Positions 16,364-25,800 of a DNA stretch of 64,000 bases are shown piece after piece; position 1 is the stretch's first letter; each line of letters opens with the position of its first letter. Below the pieces are notes generated by a model. That model saw nothing but the letters and a program-made list of their open reading frames with translations. It did no database searches and was not told the origin of the DNA. This stretch comes from Mesorhizobium sp. WSM4306 (GTDB lineage: Bacteria > Pseudomonadota > Alphaproteobacteria > Rhizobiales > Rhizobiaceae). Position numbers and translations under genes: made by a program. Location of the stretch: assembly GCF_007003975.1 (NCBI RefSeq), contig NZ_VFTC01000023.1, forward strand, positions 49,176-113,175, in the 5' to 3' direction.

Positions 16364-17868
16364 TTCTCCTCCACGAACACCTCTTCGCGCTTCTTCTTGA
16401 CCGAGGGCAGGAAGACGACGACGAGCACGGCCAATGCCACGAGCAGCAGGCTGGCGCTAATCGGCCGGGTCACGAAGGTCGAGGGGTCGCCGCGCGACAG
16501 GATCATGGCGCGGCGCAGGTTTTCTTCGAGCAACGGGCCGAGCACGAAGCCGAGCAGCAGCGGTGCCGGTTCGCAGCGCAGCTTGGTCAGGACGTAGCCG
16601 AGCAGGCCGAAGAAGGCGACGGCATGGAGATCGAAGGCGTTGGTGTTGACGCTGTAAACGCCGATCGAGCAGAACGCCATGATGATCGGGAACAGCACGT
16701 AATAGGGGATGGTCAGCAGCTTCACCCACAGCCCGATCAGCGGCAGGTTCAGAACGATGAGCATCAGATTGCCGATCCACATCGAGGCGATGATGCCCCA
16801 GAACAGCGCCGGCTGTTCGGTCGCGACATTGGGGCCGGGCACGATGCCCTGGATGATCATGGCGCCGATCATCAGCGCCATGACGGGGTTGGCCGGAATG
16901 CCCAGCGTCAGCATCGGGATGAACGAAGTCTGGGCGCCGGCATTGTTGGCCGATTCCGGTCCGGCGACGCCGGCGATGGCGCCCTTGCCGAATTCCCCGG
17001 GGGTTTTCGACACACGTTTTTCGACCGTGTAGGAGGCAAAGGCGGCAAGCACCGCGCCGCCGCCGGGCAGGATGCCGAGCGCCGAACCGATGATGGTGCC
17101 GCGCACGATGGGAGCCGCCATGGCCTTGAAGTCGTCGCGGGTCGGCATCAGGCCGGACACCTTTTTGATCAGCACCGAGCGCTCGTGCTCGTTTTCGAGG
17201 TTACGCAGGATCTCGGCGACGCCGAAGACACCGACCGCCACCGCGACGAAGTTCAGCCCGTCGGCGTATTCACGGATGCCGAGCGTGAAGCGCGGCGTAC
17301 CTGTGTAGATGTCGGTGCCGACAATGCCGAGCAGCAGGCCGAGCACCACCATCGCCATTGCCTTGACGATCGAGCCATGGGCGAGCGCGATGGACGAGAC
17401 GAGGCCGACGATCATCAACGAAAAATACTCCGCCGCGCCGAATTGCAGGGCTATCGCCGTCAGCGGCGGGGCAAAGACAGCGACCAGGAAGGTCGATACC
17501 GTGCCGGCGAAGAATGAACCGATCGCAGCGATGGCGAGCGCTGCCCCGGCGCGGCCGTTGCGGGCCATCTGGTAGCCGTCGATCGCGGTGACGGCCGAGG
17601 AGGATTCGCCGGGCATGTTGATGAGGATGGCGGTGGTCGAGCCGCCATATTGGGCGCCGTAATAAATGCCGGCGAGCATGATCAGCGAGGAAACCGGATC
17701 GCCGATCTGGAAGGTGATCGGCAACAGCATGGCGATGGTTGCGGTGGCGCCGATGCCGGGCAGGACGCCGATCAGCGTGCCGAGCAGAACGCCGATCAGG
17801 CAGAAGCCAAGATTGGCCGGCGTTGTGGCCGTCGAAAAGCCGAGTGCGAGGTTATTGAGAAGGTCCAT
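16360..17868 (-). CDS. tctA: Tripartite tricarboxylate transporter, large permease TctA (system 1)
   Basis: A 502-residue inner-membrane permease with roughly twelve hydrophobic segments. TctA family signatures include LGTLIGVLPGIGATATIAML near residues 30-49, GIYYGAQYGGSTTAIL and PGESSSAVTAIDGYQMAR. It forms the transport core with TctB (upstream) and the periplasmic TctC, driven by cation gradients. It is the last gene of the tctC-tctB-tctA order on the minus strand, 9 bp after tctB. A second complete set lies at 25.9-29.1 kb. The substrate is unknown. Confidence 0.95.
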   Translation of the reverse strand: MDLLNNLALGFSTATTPANLGFCLIGVLLGTLIGVLPGIGATATIAMLLPITFQIGDPVSSLIMLAGIYYGAQYGGSTTAILINMPGESSSAVTAIDGYQMARNGRAGAALAIAAIGSFFAGTVSTFLVAVFAPPLTAIALQFGAAEYFSLMIVGLVSSIALAHGSIVKAMAMVVLGLLLGIVGTDIYTGTPRFTLGIREYADGLNFVAVAVGVFGVAEILRNLENEHERSVLIKKVSGLMPTRDDFKAMAAPIVRGTIIGSALGILPGGGAVLAAFASYTVEKRVSKTPGEFGKGAIAGVAGPESANNAGAQTSFIPMLTLGIPANPVMALMIGAMIIQGIVPGPNVATEQPALFWGIIASMWIGNLMLIVLNLPLIGLWVKLLTIPYYVLFPIIMAFCSIGVYSVNTNAFDLHAVAFFGLLGYVLTKLRCEPAPLLLGFVLGPLLEENLRRAMILSRGDPSTFVTRPISASLLLVALAVLVVVFLPSVKKKREEVFVEEN

Positions 17869-17877
17869 ATCAGCACC

Positions 17878-18339
17878 TCACAATGGCAGCCAGGGGCCGA
17901 AGCGCTGGAACGGCAACCCGAGCGCATAGCTGAAGACCAGGACCGAAAACAACGTCAGTGCGGCCGACAACACAAGTGCGGTCAGCGGCTTCATGCGGCC
18001 GCTGGCAAAGGAGGCGATCAGCGCCGTCAGGAAGATCGACGGGACGAAGCCGAGGCCGCGAACGGTCAGGCCGAAGAAGATCGGCGCCGGCAGGATGAAC
18101 AGCATGCCCCGCCAGGCAATGGAGCCGATCGGCTCGCCCTCGATGCGCACCGCCTGGACGAGGATGATGGCGCCCAGCACGATCAGCACGATCGCCAGCA
18201 CCAGCGGGAAATAGCCCGGTCCCATGCGGAAGGCGGTGCCGATCTCAAGGCCGAGCGATTGTATCGCGAAAAAGGCGCCGAAAAAGATGAACAGCGCGGC
18301 GCACAGGCCGTTTGTCCTGTCGATAGCGAAAGGTTTCAT
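17878..18339 (-). CDS. tctB: Tripartite tricarboxylate transporter, small subunit TctB (system 1)
   Basis: A 153-residue inner-membrane protein with four hydrophobic segments, including FIFFGAFFAIQSLGL and FPLVLAIVLIVLGAIIL. These match the poorly conserved TctB (DUF1468) subunits. The ATG at 18339 is used because GGGAGG precedes it by about 5 bp; the frame opens 12 codons earlier without such a site. It lies between tctC (87 bp upstream) and tctA. Confidence 0.88.
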   Translation of the reverse strand: MKPFAIDRTNGLCAALFIFFGAFFAIQSLGLEIGTAFRMGPGYFPLVLAIVLIVLGAIILVQAVRIEGEPIGSIAWRGMLFILPAPIFFGLTVRGLGFVPSIFLTALIASFASGRMKPLTALVLSAALTLFSVLVFSYALGLPFQRFGPWLPL

Positions 18340-18426
18340 GACGGTCCTCCCAGGCACCCGAGCCTGCCGTTGCAAATGTGAAAACCGAAGCGAAAACGGG
18401 GCGCTGGTCGTGCCCCGTTCAAGTCC

Positions 18427-19404
18427 TCAGTCGGCGTACTGGCCGGCGGCTTCGATGATCGGCTTCCAGCGCGTGATCTCGCCTTCCAGCTTGGCCTTCA
18501 GCGCCGCCGGCGTCGCGTCGGCTTCGGATGACGGCTTGGTGCCGAGTTCGGCGAAGCGGGCGATGACATTGGGGTCCTTCAGCGCGACCTGGAGCGATTT
18601 CGACAGGCGCTCGGTAACCGCGGCCGGTGTGCCTTTCGGCGCATAGAGACCGTGCCAGATGGAGACCTGCACTGCCGGCAGACCGCCTTCGATGGTCGTC
18701 GGCACATCCTTCATCACATCGAGGCGTTCCGGCGTGGTGACGGCATAGGCCTTGATCGTGCCGCCCTGGATCTGCTTGGTGGTGTTGGTGGTCTGGTCGC
18801 ACATCAAGTCTACCTGGCCGCCGAGAAGGTCAGTCATGGCCGGGCCGGTGCCCTTGTAGGGCACCGTGACCAGCGGCGTGCCGATGGCGCTCATGAACAG
18901 CATGCCGCACAGATGCGAGGCAGCCCCGATGCCGGCATTGGCGACGGTGATGCTGTCCTTGTTGGTCTTGGCGTATTCGACCAGCCCTTTCAGGTCTGTA
19001 GGCTCGAGGTCCTTGCGGGCGACGATGGCCATCGGCACCTCGGTGACGAGGCCGACATATTCGAAGGCGTTCAGCGTGTCGTAGGCGAGCTTCCTGTAGA
19101 GCGTGGCACTTGTCGCCATGCCGATGTGATGGAGGAGCAGCGTGTAGCCGTCCGGGTCGGCGTTGGCGACGCGGCCGGCGCCCAGCGTGCCGCCGGCGCC
19201 GCCGACATTCTCGACGATGATCTGCTGGCCGAGATCCTTCGACATGGCCTCGGCGACAAGGCGCGTGACCGTATCGGTCGGACCGCCGGCTGCAAACGGC
19301 ACGACGACGGTGATGGTGCGCTCGGGATAGGTCTGTGCTGAGGCGGTGAAGGAATAAAGCGTGACGGCCGCGGCGGCGGCCAGGGCGGCAACAAATTTCC
19401 TCAT
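18427..19404 (-). CDS. tctC: TctC/Bug-family periplasmic substrate-binding protein (system 1)
   Basis: A 325-residue extracytoplasmic solute receptor. A signal peptide covers about residues 1-23 (cleavage after SASA-like SFTASA). The mature start has the family pattern YPERTITVVVPFAAGGPTD, where the AAGGPTD loop binds the carboxylate ligand. The later VPYKGTGPAMTDLLGGQVD motif is also typical. It is the first gene of the tctCBA operon. In the family, ligands range over tricarboxylates, dicarboxylates and nicotinate-like acids; which one is bound here cannot be told. Confidence 0.93.
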   Translation of the reverse strand: MRKFVAALAAAAAVTLYSFTASAQTYPERTITVVVPFAAGGPTDTVTRLVAEAMSKDLGQQIIVENVGGAGGTLGAGRVANADPDGYTLLLHHIGMATSATLYRKLAYDTLNAFEYVGLVTEVPMAIVARKDLEPTDLKGLVEYAKTNKDSITVANAGIGAASHLCGMLFMSAIGTPLVTVPYKGTGPAMTDLLGGQVDLMCDQTTNTTKQIQGGTIKAYAVTTPERLDVMKDVPTTIEGGLPAVQVSIWHGLYAPKGTPAAVTERLSKSLQVALKDPNVIARFAELGTKPSSEADATPAALKAKLEGEITRWKPIIEAAGQYAD

Positions 19405-19566
19405 CGTAGTTCTCCTCCCAGGATATCAATTTCCAACCGTTGCCCGGAACCCCCGCCAGCGATGTGCAACATAGGCAGGCTAACAGATTGTCGCCTGACG
19501 CAAACCGCAAAAGGCGATCAATGGGGAGTATGCCCGGTGGAGACGGGATTTCGTGTTGGCGTTGCT

Positions 19567-20022
19567 TCAATAACCGTAGCCGCGCGCCATCGCCGCTGCA
19601 AAGATCGGGATCAGCAGGAAGACAAAGGCCTCGGCGCGCACATAGGTCTTCACCGAAGCGAGCTCGGCCGCAGGCACCTGGAAGCCGAGACTGGCGCTGG
19701 CCTGCCGGTTCCAGGACAGGAAACGGATGGTGGGCACGATGGACAGCAGACCGACGACAGCGAATGCCGCCATCTTGGCCCAGAACACCCAGTTGTAGAC
19801 GTAGAACTCCCAGCCCTTCAGGCCATAGATGACACGGCCAATGCCGATGATGATGATCAGACTGGCGATGATGCCATAGTGGCGGTCAATGCCGGCAAGC
19901 CGTTTGAGCGTGGTGGCGGACAGGTCGCCGCGGATCAGGACAAATTCGGCGCCGATGATGCCGGCCAGCGAGAACACCAAGAGATGATGGAAAATGGCAA
20001 GCACAAGATCGGTGGTGTCCAT
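19567..20022 (-). CDS. DUF2214 family membrane protein
   Basis: A 151-residue protein with four hydrophobic segments: residues 5-25, 50-68, 78-100 and 130-147. It carries conserved-looking charged residues inside them (HH near the N-terminus, LIRGDLS, GIDRHYG). These features match DUF2214, a family of unknown function. It stands alone upstream of the tctCBA operon on the same strand, 162 bp away. The 249-bp gap towards the divergent acetyltransferase gene shows no recognisable element. Confidence 0.8.
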   Translation of the reverse strand: MDTTDLVLAIFHHLLVFSLAGIIGAEFVLIRGDLSATTLKRLAGIDRHYGIIASLIIIIGIGRVIYGLKGWEFYVYNWVFWAKMAAFAVVGLLSIVPTIRFLSWNRQASASLGFQVPAAELASVKTYVRAEAFVFLLIPIFAAAMARGYGY

Positions 20023-20271
20023 GGCGTTCTCCTCCCATTGGCGGTATCGAGACCGGCCCTAGCCGGACCGGTTGCGGAAGGTAGCATCGTTCGGCGGAAT
20101 TCCCAGAGGCGGGCTGCTTCTGGTCCAGTCATCAGTGTCATTGACGCCACATCCTGACAGCTAGCTTTGATTGATCGAGATGGTTTCGCTGGCCGTACGA
20201 TGATCCGGCTTGGCCCTTGTCCGGGCGCGCTGGTTTGCTAAGCGCTGCCACGTCAACGGAGGCAGAGTTTC

Positions 20272-20811
20272 ATGGGCAGTCCAAAAACAGCCGGCGTTCC
20301 GGTCCTCGAAACGGAGCGGACCATCATGCGGGCGCACCGGCTCGATGACTTCGACGACTATGCCGTCATGTGGGCCAGTCCCGTCACCACCCGCTTCATC
20401 AGTGGCAAGCCGCGGACGCGCGAGGAAAGCTGGATGCGGTTCCTGCGGCACGCCGGCCTGTGGTCGCTGCTCGGTTACGGCTTCTGGGCGGTCGAGGACA
20501 AGGCCAGCGGCCGCTTCATCGGCGAGGCCGGATTTCACGATCTGAAGCGCGATATCGAGCCGTCGCTCGAAGGCATCCCCGAAGCTGGCTGGGCGTTGGC
20601 GCCGCAGGCGCATGGCAGGGGTTTTGCCAGCGAAGTCGTCAGGCGGGCGCTGGCCTGGGGCGACGAAACCTTTGCCGGCGCCAGAACCGTCTGCATCATC
20701 GATCCGGAAAACACCGGCTCGCTGAACGTCGCGGCAAAATGCGGCTACACCAAAGTGCTGGAAACCACCTATCACGATGGCCCGACGATCCTGCTCGAAC
20801 GGCGGGTGTGA
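20272..20811 (+). CDS. GNAT family N-acetyltransferase (RimJ/RimL-like)
   Basis: A 179-residue acetyl-CoA-dependent acetyltransferase. It follows the RimJ/RimL pattern: an N-terminal strand LETERTIMRAHRLDDFDDY, then GRFIGEAGFHDL, the acetyl-CoA loop APQAHGRGFASEVVRRAL near residues 115-131 and the closing PENTGSLNVAAKCGY. Length is normal. The acceptor (protein N-terminus, small amine or antibiotic) cannot be predicted. It is followed by half of an intergenic repeat and then the OmpA-domain gene. Confidence 0.9.
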   Translation: MGSPKTAGVPVLETERTIMRAHRLDDFDDYAVMWASPVTTRFISGKPRTREESWMRFLRHAGLWSLLGYGFWAVEDKASGRFIGEAGFHDLKRDIEPSLEGIPEAGWALAPQAHGRGFASEVVRRALAWGDETFAGARTVCIIDPENTGSLNVAAKCGYTKVLETTYHDGPTILLERRV

Positions 20812-20867
20812 AGCACTTCATCGACGCAATTGCCTCGTTCTGCAAAAATTGCCATCCTGATCTAGCT

Positions 20868-20914
20868 ACGCAATTCCTGTGGGAAAACCGCTCACACTTT
20901 TCCTGGAATTGCTC
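20868..20914. repeat. Rhizobial intergenic palindromic repeat, family A, copy 2 (half element)
   Basis: 47 bp matching the 3' half of the elements at 5575-5679 and 25665-25768. It contains the inverted pair GCAATTCC / GGAATTGC. The 5' half present in the other two copies is missing. Confidence 0.8.
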
Positions 20915-20930
20915 GTGGGGGAGCCGGCCA

Positions 20931-22031
20931 ATGCGTGCGATCAATACGATGCTTCTGAAGCTTTTCTGGGCAGGGCTGCTCATCTTTGCGACCGTGCGGC
21001 TGGCTTGCGCCGATGCGACGGTGCCGACCGCCGACATCGAAGGCGCGGCCGACAATCATCTGGCCAAGCGTTATGAGGGGTCGTTCATCGTCTCCTACGA
21101 AAAATTCGCCTATACCGATTTCACCGTGCCGCTGTCGCCGCTGAAGCCGAGTGCCGATGCGGACGCGCGCGATACGATGAACAATCGCATCTATACGCCG
21201 GACAACAAGGCCGAGGTCGAGGGTGCGCTGACCCGCATCGCCTATGTGCTGCCGGCCGAGCGCTCGCCGCTGGAAGTGCTGCGCAACTACCAGGATGTGA
21301 TCGAGGCCGCCGGCGGCGAAGTCCTGTTCGAATGCAAGAAGGAAGAGTGCGGCGGCGCTGCCGACCGGTCGTCGAGCGGCGGCGGCGGCGACATGAGCCT
21401 GATGATGTATTTCTTCCATGAAAGCGACGTCAAGGACGCGGCCTTTTCCAATGGCGCCTGTGCGTTGACTGCGGGCCTCAACGACCAGCGCTTTTTCGCC
21501 GCCAAGGTGCCGCAGGACGGCGGCGACGCCTACGTCACCGTGCAGGCCTATTCCCTGATCAACGACCTCTACTGCAAGGAACTCAACGGCCGCACCATCG
21601 CCGTCGTCCAGGTGCTGGAGCCGAAGGCGCGCGACAAGAAGATGGTGGTCGTCGAGGCCGCCAAGATGGCGGATTCGCTCTCTACCACCGGCTCGATCTC
21701 GCTCTACGGCATCTTCTTCGACACCGACAAGTCAGACATCAAGCCGGAATCGGAGCCGACGCTGAAGGAGATCTCGACGCTTTTGACCAACGAACCCGGC
21801 ATGGCGGTGATCGTCGTCGGCCACACCGACAATCAGGGCGCGTTCGACTACAATATCGACCTGTCGTCGCGGCGGGCGCAGTCGGTGAAGGCGGCGCTTG
21901 TCTCGAAATACGGCATTGACGGCGGACGGCTGACTGCCGCCGGCGCCGGCATGATGGCGCCCGTCGCCAGCAATGACGACGAAACCGGCCGCGCCAAGAA
22001 CCGCCGCGTGGTGCTGGTCAAGGCGAACTGA
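20931..22031 (+). CDS. OmpA-family envelope protein
   Basis: A 366-residue exported protein. A signal peptide covers about residues 1-26 (ending ACA-D). A middle region of unknown fold contains a cysteine pair (FECKKEECGG) and a short glycine/serine stretch. The C-terminal OmpA peptidoglycan-binding domain (about residues 260-366) shows the family pattern IFFDTDKSDIKPES, VVGHTDNQGAFDYN and LSSRRAQSVKAAL. It probably anchors the outer membrane or a periplasmic complex to peptidoglycan. The start at 20931 has GGGGGAG about 8 bp upstream; the frame is open earlier but overlaps the acetyltransferase gene. Confidence 0.88.
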   Translation: MRAINTMLLKLFWAGLLIFATVRLACADATVPTADIEGAADNHLAKRYEGSFIVSYEKFAYTDFTVPLSPLKPSADADARDTMNNRIYTPDNKAEVEGALTRIAYVLPAERSPLEVLRNYQDVIEAAGGEVLFECKKEECGGAADRSSSGGGGDMSLMMYFFHESDVKDAAFSNGACALTAGLNDQRFFAAKVPQDGGDAYVTVQAYSLINDLYCKELNGRTIAVVQVLEPKARDKKMVVVEAAKMADSLSTTGSISLYGIFFDTDKSDIKPESEPTLKEISTLLTNEPGMAVIVVGHTDNQGAFDYNIDLSSRRAQSVKAALVSKYGIDGGRLTAAGAGMMAPVASNDDETGRAKNRRVVLVKAN

Positions 22032-22056
22032 CGAAGTCCGGCGACGGCTTTTCTTG

Positions 22057-24546
22057 TCATCCGGCCTTGCGCAATTTTCGCGCAAGGCCGTTCCAACGAG
22101 GTTTGTCCGTCCCCTTTGCCGGCCCCGCTGGATTCAGCAGCGTCATGGAGGCCTTGAAAGGTTGCGGCCTGGCTATCGCATAGCCTTGCGCATAGTCGAC
22201 GCCGATGGTCTTCAGTGCCGCGATGATGCCGTCGCTTTCGACGAATTCGGCAATGGTGCGCTTGCCCATCACCTTGCCGATATGATGGATCATCTCGACC
22301 ATGGCACGGTCGATCCGATCCTCCAGCATGTCCTTGACGAAGCTGCCGTCGATTTTCAGATAGTCGACGGGAAGGTGTTTCAGGTAGGCGAAGGACGACA
22401 TGCCGGAGCCGAAGTCGTCGAGGGCGAAGCGGCAACCCAAGCCGCGCAGATCGGCAATGAAGCGCATGGCATTGGCGAGATCGGCGATGGCGCTGGTCTC
22501 CGTGATCTCCAGACAAATCATTTTCGGCGGAATGCCATAGGCAAGAAACTGCTCGCGCAGGAAGCCGAGGAAGGTTTCGTCGCCGAAGCTGGCGCCGGAA
22601 AGATTGATGGCACAAGTGGTGATGGGGAAGGCCGTTGGATCGGCGAGGCGTGCCGCCAGGACGCCGAAGGTGTTGCGCACGACCCAACGGTCGATCGACG
22701 GCATCAACCCATAGCGCTCGGCCGCCGGAATGAAGCTGGCGGGCGAGACGACGAGACCGTCCTCGTCGGTCAGCCGCAGCAGGATCTCGATATGTGCGCC
22801 GGTTTCGGCGGCCGCCTCATTCAGCGGCCAGATCTCCTGGGCATGAAGCGCAAAGCGGTTTTCTTCCAGCGCGGCATGCAGGCGCTGAACCCAGGCCATC
22901 TCGCCGAAGCGTTCGCGCAAGGCGACATCGCTGTCGCTGTGCAGCTGAACGCGGTTGCGGCCTTTTTCCTTGGCCATGTAACAGGCGACGTCCGCAGCCC
23001 GCAGGGTCTCTTCAAGCGTGATTTCGGCATTGGTGATCTGAACCATGCCGATGCTGACGCTGCTGTTGAACGGTCTGGCTTCCCAGGTGAAATGCAGGTC
23101 CTGCACCGTGGCACGCAGGCGTTCGGCGATATCAACAGCGAGATCCGGGCTGCAATCGAACAGCAGAACGCCGAACTCGTCGCCACCCAGCCGCGCCAGC
23201 ATGTCGCCCGGCCGCAGCGCATTGCCGAGGAGCACGGAAATCTGCCGTAGCAACTGATCGCCGGCCGCATGGCCACACGTATCGTTGACAAGTTTGAACT
23301 GATCGAGATCCAGGTACATCAGAGCGTGCTGGCGGGACTTGTGACGCAATTCGGCGATTTCCGACTCCAACCGGCTTTCGAAGTCGTGGCGGTTGGCAAG
23401 TCCGGTCAATGCATCATGGGAAGCCTGCCAGGAGAGCCGCTCGATGTAGTCCTGTTCGCGCGTCATGTCGTGGAAAGCCAGCACTGCGCCAACCACATGG
23501 CCGGAAATGAGCAGTGGCGCCCCGGTCAGCGCCACGGGAATGACCGAGCCGTCGTCGCGCTGCAGCAGTTGCGGGCGGACGTTGGGGCGACGTGGCTCGC
23601 CAGCCAGCAGGCGTTCCGCCAACCCGAGTTCCTCGACACCGGTGTCCTTGTCCAGCAAGCGGAACAGCGAGGCGATCGGCTTGCCCCTGGCTGTGTGGAG
23701 CGAGTGTGCCAGCAGCCGCTCGGCGACGGGGTTCATGTAGTCCACCAGTCCGTCCGCTTGCGTGCTGATGACAGCCTGGCCGATCGAGGCGAGGGTGATC
23801 TGGGCGCGCTCGCGTTCGGCGTTGAGGGCGGATTGGAAAGCCCGGCGCTGCGCCAGCAGTTTGCGGGTGCGCCACACGGCGAGCAGGATGAGCAAGGCGG
23901 CTGTAACCAGGTTGGCGAGCGTCAGCACCATCTTGATGAAACGGGATCCCTCGCCGAGGCTGTCGGAGAAGGCCTTGGAAAGGGGGCCGATCAGATGGTT
24001 GAGTTGATGGATTTGCGCTTTCCAGGTGTTGATTTGCGCGGCTGAAACTGCCCCTTCTAAAAATCCCTGGTGGATCGTGGTGCCGAGCCGATCGATTTCA
24101 AGAATCATGCTGTCAGCGGCCGTCCAATGCTGGATGGCAATGTCGAGATAGCTCACCTCGCGGAAATTCTGGAACAGCCAGATCAATCCCGTCAGATCGT
24201 CGGGGTGGTTGCCGCCTTGCAGGAAGCCGGCGCGGGCGGCGCCGATGTCGGGTTCGGGCTGCTCGAGGGCAAGTCGAGCCGACCGATCGGCGAGCGGAAC
24301 GGCGATGGCTTCGCGATACTCGTTGAAGAATTCTTCCTTGCCGGTTTCGGCATAGAGACTGAGAAAATAGATGGCCTGCTTCTGTCCCTTGGACCAGTGG
24401 CTCTCGCCGCCGACATAGGCGCGTACCGCCGAGAGCGTGTAAAGGCTTCCGCTGGCAACCAGGGCCTGGACAAGAACCACGAGGATGAATGGCCAGACCA
24501 GCCCGAGAAGACGGGGGCTGGTGTCTGTTGGTGACAGCCTCATCAA
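22057..24546 (-). CDS. Membrane sensor with PAS, GGDEF and EAL domains (cyclic-di-GMP turnover)
   Basis: An 829-residue protein. An N-terminal transmembrane helix, a periplasmic sensor region and a second helix near residue 215 are followed by a PAS-like domain (about 250-370), a GGDEF domain (about 385-545) and an EAL domain (about 565-815). The diguanylate cyclase motif LGGDEFG is intact. The EAL signature reads EILLRL, a conservative variant, and downstream motifs CLEITET, DDFGSGMSS and LKIDGSFV are present, so both activities are plausible. It likely tunes motility versus attachment. It is a monocistronic unit by spacing. Confidence 0.93.
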   Translation of the reverse strand: MMRLSPTDTSPRLLGLVWPFILVVLVQALVASGSLYTLSAVRAYVGGESHWSKGQKQAIYFLSLYAETGKEEFFNEYREAIAVPLADRSARLALEQPEPDIGAARAGFLQGGNHPDDLTGLIWLFQNFREVSYLDIAIQHWTAADSMILEIDRLGTTIHQGFLEGAVSAAQINTWKAQIHQLNHLIGPLSKAFSDSLGEGSRFIKMVLTLANLVTAALLILLAVWRTRKLLAQRRAFQSALNAERERAQITLASIGQAVISTQADGLVDYMNPVAERLLAHSLHTARGKPIASLFRLLDKDTGVEELGLAERLLAGEPRRPNVRPQLLQRDDGSVIPVALTGAPLLISGHVVGAVLAFHDMTREQDYIERLSWQASHDALTGLANRHDFESRLESEIAELRHKSRQHALMYLDLDQFKLVNDTCGHAAGDQLLRQISVLLGNALRPGDMLARLGGDEFGVLLFDCSPDLAVDIAERLRATVQDLHFTWEARPFNSSVSIGMVQITNAEITLEETLRAADVACYMAKEKGRNRVQLHSDSDVALRERFGEMAWVQRLHAALEENRFALHAQEIWPLNEAAAETGAHIEILLRLTDEDGLVVSPASFIPAAERYGLMPSIDRWVVRNTFGVLAARLADPTAFPITTCAINLSGASFGDETFLGFLREQFLAYGIPPKMICLEITETSAIADLANAMRFIADLRGLGCRFALDDFGSGMSSFAYLKHLPVDYLKIDGSFVKDMLEDRIDRAMVEMIHHIGKVMGKRTIAEFVESDGIIAALKTIGVDYAQGYAIARPQPFKASMTLLNPAGPAKGTDKPRWNGLARKLRKAG
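22064..22090. terminator. Perfect hairpin at the convergent ends of the OmpA-domain and GGDEF-EAL genes
   Basis: GGCCTTGCGC (22064-22073) and GCGCAAGGCC (22081-22090) are perfect 10-bp arms around a 7-nt AT-rich loop. The hairpin lies inside the last codons of the GGDEF-EAL gene, 33 bp beyond the stop of the OmpA-domain gene. It could stop plus-strand readthrough. Confidence 0.45.
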
Positions 24547-24875
24547 GCTTCCATGGGAATAGCCATGGCTCCTCGCGAATTGCCTGCCGACCAGATGCCG
24601 GCCAGCCGACGCCCTCTCCCCATGTCGCCCATATCCGGCGACGGTTGTTTGACTAGCCTACCGGCATTAACAGCCAATAAATTCTTCGGCTACTTGCTTC
24701 CGGATTGGCCCGATTTCTGTACAATTCGCTTACGCGGCGTCAGGGGCGCAATCTTTCGCAAAACCTGCATTGTATTCGAGTAAACTACAAGAATACATTC
24801 TCGGTCGGGGGTCTGCAAGAGCGGCGGAAACACTGTATGACCGCATGCTTGATTGCGTTGCGGGGCTTGATTGCG
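24547..24875. other. 329-bp intergenic region without a recognised gene
   Basis: The gap lies between the starts of the GGDEF-EAL gene and the end of iclR. It is locally AT-richer around 24700-24830. No convincing ORF, tRNA, repeat or terminator is visible. The region near 24547 must hold the GGDEF-EAL promoter, but no clear consensus was found. Confidence 0.5.
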
Positions 24876-25628
24876 CTAGGTGAGGTTGCCTGCTTTCACG
24901 CCAGCGCGTTCAAGGGCTGACGCGTCCTCGCCGAAGGCACGTGTGGCACGGGCGGCCGCCTCCAGAAGGGTCGGCGTCATGCGCCGCAGGAACGCCGCGT
25001 CGACACGCGTGCTCGGACCGGCAAGCGTCAATGCCCCAAGCAGAATGTGCCCGGGCCCGAACACCGGCGCCGACACGCCCGCCGTCTCCGGGTCGCGGTC
25101 GCCGATCGACAGATAGTGGCAGGCCTGGCGAATGGTCTCGTAAGGCTCGCCCGGCTGGCCTGAAAACGCCGCCAGCACGCGGCCACCCGAGCCGGCGAGC
25201 AACGGCAATAGGTCGCCTTCCCGGATCGTGTAGCGGATCTGGTGCTTGGATTCGACGCGATAGAGGCAGGTGCGGGCGTCACCCGAGCGGACATAGAAGG
25301 CCACGCTTTCCCAGCTTCTTTCGGCTAGGTCGCGCATGATCGGCAACAGGATGTCGACCGCCACCACCGAGCGCTGGTAGAGCGCGCCGAGCCGGAAGGT
25401 GGCCGGCCCGATGCGGTAGCGGCCATCGTCGAGCCGCTCCAGCAACTGGCCACGCAGCAACGAGTTCGCCAGCCTCAATATTGTGCTCTTGTAGAGCCCG
25501 GTGCGCGCCGCGATTTCGGCCAGGCTGAGCGAGCGCTCGGCGGTCGCGAAAGCGTCGAGAATGGCGATCGCGCGGTCAAGCGCGGCGACGCCATCTGCCT
25601 GTAACGGCTGGGATCGCGCTTCGGTCAT
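24876..25628 (-). CDS. IclR family transcriptional regulator
   Basis: A 250-residue DNA-binding regulator. The winged helix-turn-helix (about residues 15-75) includes LSLAEIAARTGLYKSTILRL. The effector-binding domain (about 90-245) includes the family segment AGSGGRVLAAFSG and the SAPVFGP strand. IclR proteins usually respond to small organic acids. It is divergent from tctC-tctB-tctA, the CoA-transferase and citryl-CoA lyase genes, and is the obvious candidate regulator of them. Tandem GTTCY-N7-AGAAC palindromes in the shared upstream region are the likely operator. Confidence 0.92.
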   Translation of the reverse strand: MTEARSQPLQADGVAALDRAIAILDAFATAERSLSLAEIAARTGLYKSTILRLANSLLRGQLLERLDDGRYRIGPATFRLGALYQRSVVAVDILLPIMRDLAERSWESVAFYVRSGDARTCLYRVESKHQIRYTIREGDLLPLLAGSGGRVLAAFSGQPGEPYETIRQACHYLSIGDRDPETAGVSAPVFGPGHILLGALTLAGPSTRVDAAFLRRMTPTLLEAAARATRAFGEDASALERAGVKAGNLT

Positions 25629-25664
25629 CTCACGGACGGTTTCATTCCGGTTTACTCGTTCAGG

Positions 25665-25768
25665 CTAGAGCGTTTCACCGTTCCAGGGAAATTGCGAACC
25701 GCTCTATCTCTTTGTTTTTACGCAATTCCTGTGGGAAACCGATCACACTTTTCCTGGAATTGCTCTAG
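25665..25768. repeat. Rhizobial intergenic palindromic repeat, family A, copy 3
   Basis: 104 bp with perfect terminal repeats CTAGAGC (25665-25671) and GCTCTAG (25762-25768), plus the internal GCAATTCC / GGAATTGC pair. It is the most complete of three copies in the window and lies between the divergent iclR and tctC genes, upstream of the operator region. Confidence 0.88.
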
Positions 25769-25800
25769 GCCGATCGGCGTGATTGTGCCGCACATCCGGC

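Noticed and set aside
21973..23250. 425-codon plus-strand frame opposite the EAL and GGDEF domains
   Set aside because: Antisense to conserved catalytic motifs; no start signal, no domain.
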